Shown here: piece by piece, positions 58,623 through 64,000 of the stretch | How positions within the stretch are numbered: the stretch's first letter is position 1 | How the letters are laid out: each line of letters starts with the position of its first letter | Origin: Cohnella abietis | GTDB taxonomy: Bacteria; Bacillota; Bacilli; Paenibacillales; Paenibacillaceae | NCBI RefSeq assembly: GCF_004295585.1 | Contig: NZ_AP019400.1 | Coordinates: 3,012,001-3,076,000, forward strand | Reading direction: 5' to 3' | Length of the DNA stretch: 64,000 nucleotides | Translations under genes and position numbers: made by a program | Notes under the pieces: model-generated | What the model saw: the letters and a program-made list of their open reading frames with translations, nothing else | What the model was told of the DNA's origin: nothing | The model's database searches: none

Positions 58623-61600
58623 CTCAAATAGACACACTTGCTCCACCAGTGAGCTTGCAATCATCTAATATTACCGAATTCCGTCAAGCGCTTGAACAAA
58701 TGTCCACAAGAGTGGCCAGTCACGGAGATACCGTTCAAGCTGAGAAATACCTTGAGCTGTCCGAGAAGCTTCGCATTGGTCGTCTGACGGTCGCCTTCTG
58801 TGGCCATTTTTCTGCCGGAAAATCAACGTTAGTTAATGCGATCTGTGGAGCTGCACTATTGCCCTCATCGCCGATTCCCACAAGCGCAAATGTGGTAACT
58901 GTTGTGAACGGGCAGCCGTCTGCGGAAATGGTTTTCCGCGATTCCAATGGTGATCTCCACCCTTCACGTAATATTCCCGTCGAACAGCTCCATAACTTCG
59001 CCATTGACGGTGAAGGGGTTACATCCATTCAAGTATCGTATCCGATACCTTTGCTCGGCGATAGAATGGCGATCGTAGACACTCCAGGCGTGGATTCAAC
59101 CGATGGGGCACATCGCGCGGCAACAGAGTCTGCACTGCATCTGGCAGATGTTGTGTTCTATGTTACGGACTATAACCACGTTCAATCTGAGGTCAATTTC
59201 CGTTTCTTGCGGAGTATGGCGAGATGGGGTAAACCAACCTACCTCATCGTTAACCAAATCGATAAGCATAGGGAAGATCAAATAGCTTTTACAGCCTTCC
59301 AAGAAAGCCTTAGGCTTGCGTTGAGCAATTGGGGTATTCAACCCGCCGCTACGCTGTTCTTATCCCTGAGAGAGAAGGACCATCCGTTATCTCAATGGGA
59401 GCTATTAATAAATCTTTTTAAAGAGCTTCAGCCATTGGCAACTCCACTTATGTTAAGAAGCGCTGAACGATCCGCTAGCCATCTAGCTGAGCAATATCGA
59501 GAAGCACTTCATGTACAGAACGAGGCACAGCGGGAGCTGCTACTTAGCAAGCTGGGAGATCAAGAGGAAGCTGAGCTAAGGGCTAACAAGAGAAATGATC
59601 TTACGCAGCAATTGGAGGAAAATCAATCTACAGGAGACAGGCGTAGACAGCGTGTAAGAGTAGAGCTGGATAAGCTGCTTAATAATGCGAATTTGACCCC
59701 GGCAGAAACTCGTGAGCATGCTAGAGCAGTGCTTGAGGCGATGCAGCCGGGTTTTAAAGCGGGCTGGTTGGCAAGCGCTGCAAAGACAGAGGCAGAGAGA
59801 GCAACGAGGCTTGAGCGCCTCGCAACGGACTTCAATAGACAGGTGTCTGCTCACGTTTCCGGACATCTTAAGGATATATTACGTAAGGAAGCGGCCCAAT
59901 CTGATCTAGTTGGTGATGCACTAGAGACGACCTTGACTGTATGTTTCAAAGCAGTAACGACAGAATGGCTTCGAGAGTGGGTGAAATCGGGTGCAGGTGC
60001 CGATGGTCAAGCGACTTTACATTACTCAGCTGAAATTAGTACGGAGCTAAAATCACTATACCGTAAAGCAGCACTATCATGGGTGGACGATCTTCAGAAA
60101 AGAAGCCAGCCTGAGCTAGACATGGAAGCAAACGCAATTCAAACTCAATTAGCAGCGATAACAGAGCTAGATCAAATCGCTAATGAAGTGGTTAAGCTCG
60201 AAGACCAAGAGAAAGCGGAAGAACAGAGCTTACTCTCTATACTGCCGAGAAATAGCGGTCTTGCAGATCTAGATCTACCGTCAGCTGATGCGGTTTCAGA
60301 AAGTCAGATTAAGAGCGTCAAATCTCATGCAGAGCTTCAGAAAAAAACAGAGCAAGAGCAATTGCAGGCTGCATCAGATAGAGGCAGTGATGCAAATGGA
60401 GACACAACTGCTGATAGCACAGCAAGTGATGTGCAGCCAAGCCGTCTTGGTGCGCCGCAAGGGGCGGCAGATATGCTGGAGCGTTCAGCGGACCTACTGG
60501 TGACCGTACCTGCATTACGCAGCTTCGCAGACAGCCTGTACGCCAAAGCGGAGCGCTTTAAGAACAAGAGCTTTACAATAGCTTTATTCGGAGCGTTCAG
60601 CGCTGGAAAATCATCTTTTGCCAACGCGCTTGTTGGTAAATCTGTGCTACCTGTATCACCGAACCCAACTACAGCGACAATTAATAGAATTCTCGCTCCT
60701 TTCGGCGACCATGTAGATGGCACAGCATTAGTTACGATGAAGACCCAGCAGGCTTTCGCGGAGGATATTACTCACTCTCTCAAGAGAATCGGCATTAGCC
60801 AAGATAAATTGGCGAAGGCTGGCGATAATATTCTCGCTCTGCTTGCTCTTAAGGAGCCAGTATCAGTTAATGAGCTGCATCCCCGTGGGAGACCGCATTT
60901 AGCCTTCCTGACGGCCGCAGCCAAAGGCTGGGAGGAATACGGGCCAATGCTTGGGCAGCAGCTTACAGTCCAAGAGGCAGAATATCGAAGGTTTGCAGCG
61001 GAAGAGCAGGCTTCCTGCTTCGTTGCGGAAATTGACTTGTTCGTGGACTCTCCGATAACCCGCAGTGGCGCTGTGCTCGTGGACACACCAGGAGCAGATT
61101 CAATCAATGCTCGCCATACCGGGGTAGCTTTTCAATATATCAAAAACGCGGATGCGGTTCTGTTCGTAACCTATTATAATCACGCATTCACCGAAGCAGA
61201 TCGGGAGTTTCTTAATCAGCTAGGTAGTGTGAAGGATGTATTTGAGCTTGATAAAATGTTTTTCGTAATCAATGCAGCCGATCTAGCTTCATCGGAGGAA
61301 GAATTGGATTCGGTTCGAGAGCATGTAGGTACACAGCTACTCAAGCACGGCATCCGAAAGCCGAGATTGTTTGCTGTGTCCAGCTTATTGGGCTTGCAGG
61401 CGAAGCAATCACGCAGCAAAGATAAGCTTCAGCAATCTGGCATCTCAGCGTTCGAAAGCTCTTTCCGCTCCTTCTCAGAGGAGGAGCTAGGCGGCTTAGC
61501 GCTTGCATCAGCTCATAAGGAGCTAGATCGCGTTGATAAACTGCTTGAAGGATGGCTGCAATCTGCTAATGCTGATGCGGCAACGAGAGAAGCGAAGGCA

Positions 61601-62344
61601 CAGCGCTTGCGTGATCAAGCTGAGCGCTGGCGCAGCGAAGGGTCTAATCAGCTTCCTACGACGGCAATCGAGCCCTTACAGCAAGAAATTAGCGAACAGC
61701 TGTACCATCTGCGACAAAGGCTGAAATTCCGCTTTAAGGAGCATTTTCAAGGGGCCTTTCATCCTTCCGTGCTGCAGGATGATGGACGTGATCTGAAGAA
61801 ATTGATTCAGGCTTGCGGAGACGATCTTAAGCGGTCACTGGGCGAGGATTTACTGCAAGAGCTCCGTGCTGCGGGGCTGCGTCTTGAAGGGACGGTTCAT
61901 ACAATGACGGAGAAGGGGCTAAGCCTACTATCAGGCTTAGCGGATATGGAAGGGGAGGGATTTGCTCCCGAGCCTATCGAACGTACGCCGTTAGAGCTCC
62001 CATTGCCAGAGCTTTTCACAAAAGGCCCTCATTTTGAGGCCAAACATTTGTGGAGTGCCTTCCGTTCTCCTAAACATTTCTTCGAGAATGAGGGCAGTAT
62101 AGCACTCAGAGAAGAGCTTAACGAATCGTTGTTTCGAGCGTTAGATTCAACGCTGGATACAACTCGGCTACAGTGGGAGGAAGTATCGACTGCTACGCTG
62201 CTGAATGCCATAAAATTAGCCTCGACTGTGTGGTCAGAGCAGCTTGCCTCTTTCGCATTAAGCATGAGTCAAACTCTTATGGAGCCTGGCGAAGAACGAT
62301 TATTAGCGAATTTACAAGATCAGTGGCGGATAATCAGGCAATAA
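58619..62344 (+). CDS. dynA: DynA-type double dynamin GTPase
   Basis: 1241 residues from GTG 58619, which overlaps the nth stop and follows AAAGGAG; an ATG at 58544 lies inside nth. Two dynamin-like units in tandem: first P-loop GHFSAGKST (about 62-70), DTPGVDST and NQID; second P-loop GAFSAGKSS (about 655), DTPGADSI and NAAD. Each is followed by long helical stalk segments. Matches Bacillus DynA (YpbR, 1193 residues), which tethers and fuses membranes and helps the cell survive membrane damage and phage. The charged linker between units (about 545-625) is rich in Glu, Ser and Asp. Confidence 0.92.
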   Translation: MTQIDTLAPPVSLQSSNITEFRQALEQMSTRVASHGDTVQAEKYLELSEKLRIGRLTVAFCGHFSAGKSTLVNAICGAALLPSSPIPTSANVVTVVNGQPSAEMVFRDSNGDLHPSRNIPVEQLHNFAIDGEGVTSIQVSYPIPLLGDRMAIVDTPGVDSTDGAHRAATESALHLADVVFYVTDYNHVQSEVNFRFLRSMARWGKPTYLIVNQIDKHREDQIAFTAFQESLRLALSNWGIQPAATLFLSLREKDHPLSQWELLINLFKELQPLATPLMLRSAERSASHLAEQYREALHVQNEAQRELLLSKLGDQEEAELRANKRNDLTQQLEENQSTGDRRRQRVRVELDKLLNNANLTPAETREHARAVLEAMQPGFKAGWLASAAKTEAERATRLERLATDFNRQVSAHVSGHLKDILRKEAAQSDLVGDALETTLTVCFKAVTTEWLREWVKSGAGADGQATLHYSAEISTELKSLYRKAALSWVDDLQKRSQPELDMEANAIQTQLAAITELDQIANEVVKLEDQEKAEEQSLLSILPRNSGLADLDLPSADAVSESQIKSVKSHAELQKKTEQEQLQAASDRGSDANGDTTADSTASDVQPSRLGAPQGAADMLERSADLLVTVPALRSFADSLYAKAERFKNKSFTIALFGAFSAGKSSFANALVGKSVLPVSPNPTTATINRILAPFGDHVDGTALVTMKTQQAFAEDITHSLKRIGISQDKLAKAGDNILALLALKEPVSVNELHPRGRPHLAFLTAAAKGWEEYGPMLGQQLTVQEAEYRRFAAEEQASCFVAEIDLFVDSPITRSGAVLVDTPGADSINARHTGVAFQYIKNADAVLFVTYYNHAFTEADREFLNQLGSVKDVFELDKMFFVINAADLASSEEELDSVREHVGTQLLKHGIRKPRLFAVSSLLGLQAKQSRSKDKLQQSGISAFESSFRSFSEEELGGLALASAHKELDRVDKLLEGWLQSANADAATREAKAQRLRDQAERWRSEGSNQLPTTAIEPLQQEISEQLYHLRQRLKFRFKEHFQGAFHPSVLQDDGRDLKKLIQACGDDLKRSLGEDLLQELRAAGLRLEGTVHTMTEKGLSLLSGLADMEGEGFAPEPIERTPLELPLPELFTKGPHFEAKHLWSAFRSPKHFFENEGSIALREELNESLFRALDSTLDTTRLQWEEVSTATLLNAIKLASTVWSEQLASFALSMSQTLMEPGEERLLANLQDQWRIIRQ

Positions 62345-62356
62345 CATTCATATTTG

Positions 62357-62396
62357 ACCCTTTCCCATCGTCTTCTCGAAGGGAAGGGGTTTTTTC
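62357..62396 (+). terminator. Intrinsic terminator of dynA
   Basis: ACCCTTTCCC (62357-62366) with GGGAAGGGGT (62381-62390, one G-U), then TTTTTTC. Confidence 0.88.
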
Positions 62397-62542
62397 TTTG
62401 AATGCCTTAGATATCCTTGGATAAACGCACCAAATGGGGGATATTGGGTACGAATAACGACGATTTCGGAGATATCCGTTGCATTGGATGCACTCCATTC
62501 CCTAGGTAGCGAACGAACGGCAATTAGGACCATTTAGCGCTG

Positions 62543-62571
62543 TTGCTGGCTGATAATGATTACGCTAAACT
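62543..62571 (+). promoter_or_regulatory. Possible promoter of the ABC exporter gene
   Basis: TTGCTG (62543-62548), 17-base spacer, TAAACT (62566-62571); the -10 hexamer is weak. 32 bases before the TTG start. Confidence 0.4.
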
Positions 62572-62602
62572 GCCGTAGAAAGCAGTGAGGAGGGAACCAT
62601 TT

Positions 62603-64000
62603 TTGGATATTTTTCGGGCATTGAAATCGTATTATTGGCAAGACAAAGGCCTTCTCTTGGGCTCCGTGCTCGGCTTGGCTATTGCCACCGCGCTCGGCTT
62701 AGTGTACCCGCTGCTTCTTAAGACGCTAATCGACGATATGATTATTCCAGAAGAATTTTCAGGCGTACTTAAGCTGTCGTTAGTAGCTGTTGGCATTATT
62801 GTTGTGAAGGCTGGTTTTCAGTATGTACATGGCTTTAGCGGGGGGCGTTTGGGAAATCGTCTTGCTTATCGATTAAGGAATGCCTGCTACGAGAAGCTGC
62901 AGCAATTGTCCTTTTCGTATTACGACACAGCAAAAACGGGAGACCTAATGTCACGGCTAACAGCGGATATCGAAGGAATTCGGATGTTCATCGGCTTTGG
63001 ATTTGCGCAATTGCTTAATACTGCATTTCTATTAGTGTTCGGCTTCTCGATGATGTTCTACATTGATTGGACGATAACGCTGATTACAATAGCCATTGTC
63101 CCCGTGCTAGCAGTCATCGCAATTAAATTTGAGCAAAACATTCATCCCGTGTTTCGTGCCATTCGCTCTGCGGTTGGAAGACTGACAGTAAGAGTGCAAG
63201 AGAATGTTACAGGTGTAAGAACGGTTAAGTCATTTGCTAGAGAGCATTTCGAAATCAAGAAATTTGTTAAAGAAAACGAGGAATACCGCGACAATCATCT
63301 TGAGCTAGCCAATGTATGGGCAAAATATTTTCCGGTTATCGAGCTTATTGCAAACCTGAGTCTTGCTTCCTTGTTACTAGTAGGTGGATGGCGTGTCATT
63401 AATGGTGTGTTGTCCTTGGGAGATTTGGTTGCGCTTACGGGTATGCTCGGTTTAATCATTGCTCCTCTATGGACACTTGGATTCCAGATTAATGCGTACA
63501 CACAATCGAAAGCTTCAGGGGAACGTTTACTTGAGCTGCTTAATCAACCGATTTCGGTGAAAAATGTTGCCGATAGCCTTGTACTGGACGAGGAAGCCGT
63601 GAAAGGAAACATTCGTTACGATGATGTTAGCTTTCGCTTTTCCAACAGGGACGATTTGCCCTCCGCATTGCTTGGTTTTAATCTAGATGCTCCTGCAGGC
63701 TCGGTAATTGGCTTCCTGGGGGGCACTGGCTCTGGAAAATCAACAGCTGTCGGCTTACTGATGCGCTCCTACGATGTGGGAGAAGGCTCGCTTACGCTTG
63801 ATGGGGTTGATGTGCGTCACATTGAGCTAGCAAGCTTACGACGTCAAATCGCCATTGTCTTCCAGGAATCATTCCTGTTCTCAACAACGATTAAAGAAAA
63901 TATTAGTTATGGCTGTCCTGATGCAAGCATGGAGGAAATCGTTGAGGCTGCTCGTTTAGCACAGGCAGATGGGTTCATCAGCGAGCTTCCACTCGGCTAC
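62603..64000 (+). CDS. ABC-type multidrug/lipid exporter, 3'-truncated by window edge
   Basis: 466 codons visible, open to the last base. Start is a TTG at 62603, eight bases after GAGGAGGG; no ATG nearby. N-terminal transmembrane domain with six helices (about 18-40, 55-75, 130-175, 245-290) and coupling motifs such as YYDTAKTGDLMSRLTADIEGIR and VQENVTGVRTVKSFARE typical of homodimeric or heterodimeric exporters (MsbA/BmrA/YfiB type). The ATPase domain begins near 335: Walker A GGTGSGKST, Q-loop FQESFLFSTTIKENISYG. The signature, Walker B and H-loop lie beyond the window. Substrate unknown. Confidence 0.88.
   Translation, partial: MDIFRALKSYYWQDKGLLLGSVLGLAIATALGLVYPLLLKTLIDDMIIPEEFSGVLKLSLVAVGIIVVKAGFQYVHGFSGGRLGNRLAYRLRNACYEKLQQLSFSYYDTAKTGDLMSRLTADIEGIRMFIGFGFAQLLNTAFLLVFGFSMMFYIDWTITLITIAIVPVLAVIAIKFEQNIHPVFRAIRSAVGRLTVRVQENVTGVRTVKSFAREHFEIKKFVKENEEYRDNHLELANVWAKYFPVIELIANLSLASLLLVGGWRVINGVLSLGDLVALTGMLGLIIAPLWTLGFQINAYTQSKASGERLLELLNQPISVKNVADSLVLDEEAVKGNIRYDDVSFRFSNRDDLPSALLGFNLDAPAGSVIGFLGGTGSGKSTAVGLLMRSYDVGEGSLTLDGVDVRHIELASLRRQIAIVFQESFLFSTTIKENISYGCPDASMEEIVEAARLAQADGFISELPLGY

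Overview
The window looks like a chromosomal segment of a low- to mid-GC Firmicute of the Paenibacillaceae (Paenibacillus or Cohnella type). The evidence is gene order (ypiF-qcrABC-ypjAB-ypjC-ypjD-dapB-mgsA-bshB1-bshA-cca-birA-panBCD-dinG runs as in Bacillus subtilis, with extra genes typical of paenibacilli), strong AGGAGG ribosome binding sites, frequent TTG/GTG starts, bacillithiol genes, ECF sigma/anti-sigma pairs, SLH and copper-amine-oxidase-like cell-surface domains, and a T-box leader. No identity was checked against a database.

Layout: (1) 1-8382, aromatic amino acid operon trpE(partial)-trpDCFBA-hisC-tyrA, without trpG. (2) 8383-10382, a 2-kb region with almost no protein-coding content: a structured element ending in a U-run, a 51-nt tandem repeat array, one small membrane-protein gene, a decayed repeat, a strong candidate small RNA gene on the minus strand, and a structured leader. 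(3) 10383-14297, ECF sigma factor/anti-sigma, histidine phosphatase, an unrecognised protein, gamma-carbonic-anhydrase-like protein, IDEAL protein. (4) 14539-35109, conserved core: menaquinol:cytochrome c reductase, lysine (dapB), methylglyoxal, bacillithiol, CCA-adding enzyme, BirA, pantothenate synthesis, DinG, Rex, an MTA/SAH deaminase and a TseB-like protein. (5) 35110-39590, an intergenic region with a perfect 23-bp inverted repeat, then a short FtsH-like membrane protease with a partner membrane protein, then a second ECF sigma/anti-sigma pair. (6) 39749-42605, hbd-ackA and dnaD. (7) 42606-43492, a second 51-nt array sharing a 19-nt core with the first but in the opposite orientation. 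(8) 43493-53346, minus-strand proB-proA-proC-mtnX behind a T-box, mtnE/mtnU divergent pair, LysR/leuCD divergent pair. (9) 53538-64000, secreted amidase, SLH protein, nth, double dynamin DynA and a partial ABC exporter.

The most interesting items are: a compact minus-strand small RNA gene at 9781-9853 with a perfect consensus promoter (TTGACA-17-TATAAT), two cre-like CcpA sites in and next to that promoter, and a Rho-independent terminator, whose C/U-rich segment is complementary to several Shine-Dalgarno regions in this window; the pair of 51-nt repeat arrays with a shared core; a panB leader with promoter, hairpin and terminator; a terminator hairpin that contains the ypjB ribosome binding site; and the FtsH-like protease lacking its extracytoplasmic domain but paired with a small membrane protein that could supply it. 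All functions are read from motifs and context by eye; alignments, folding and expression data were not available.
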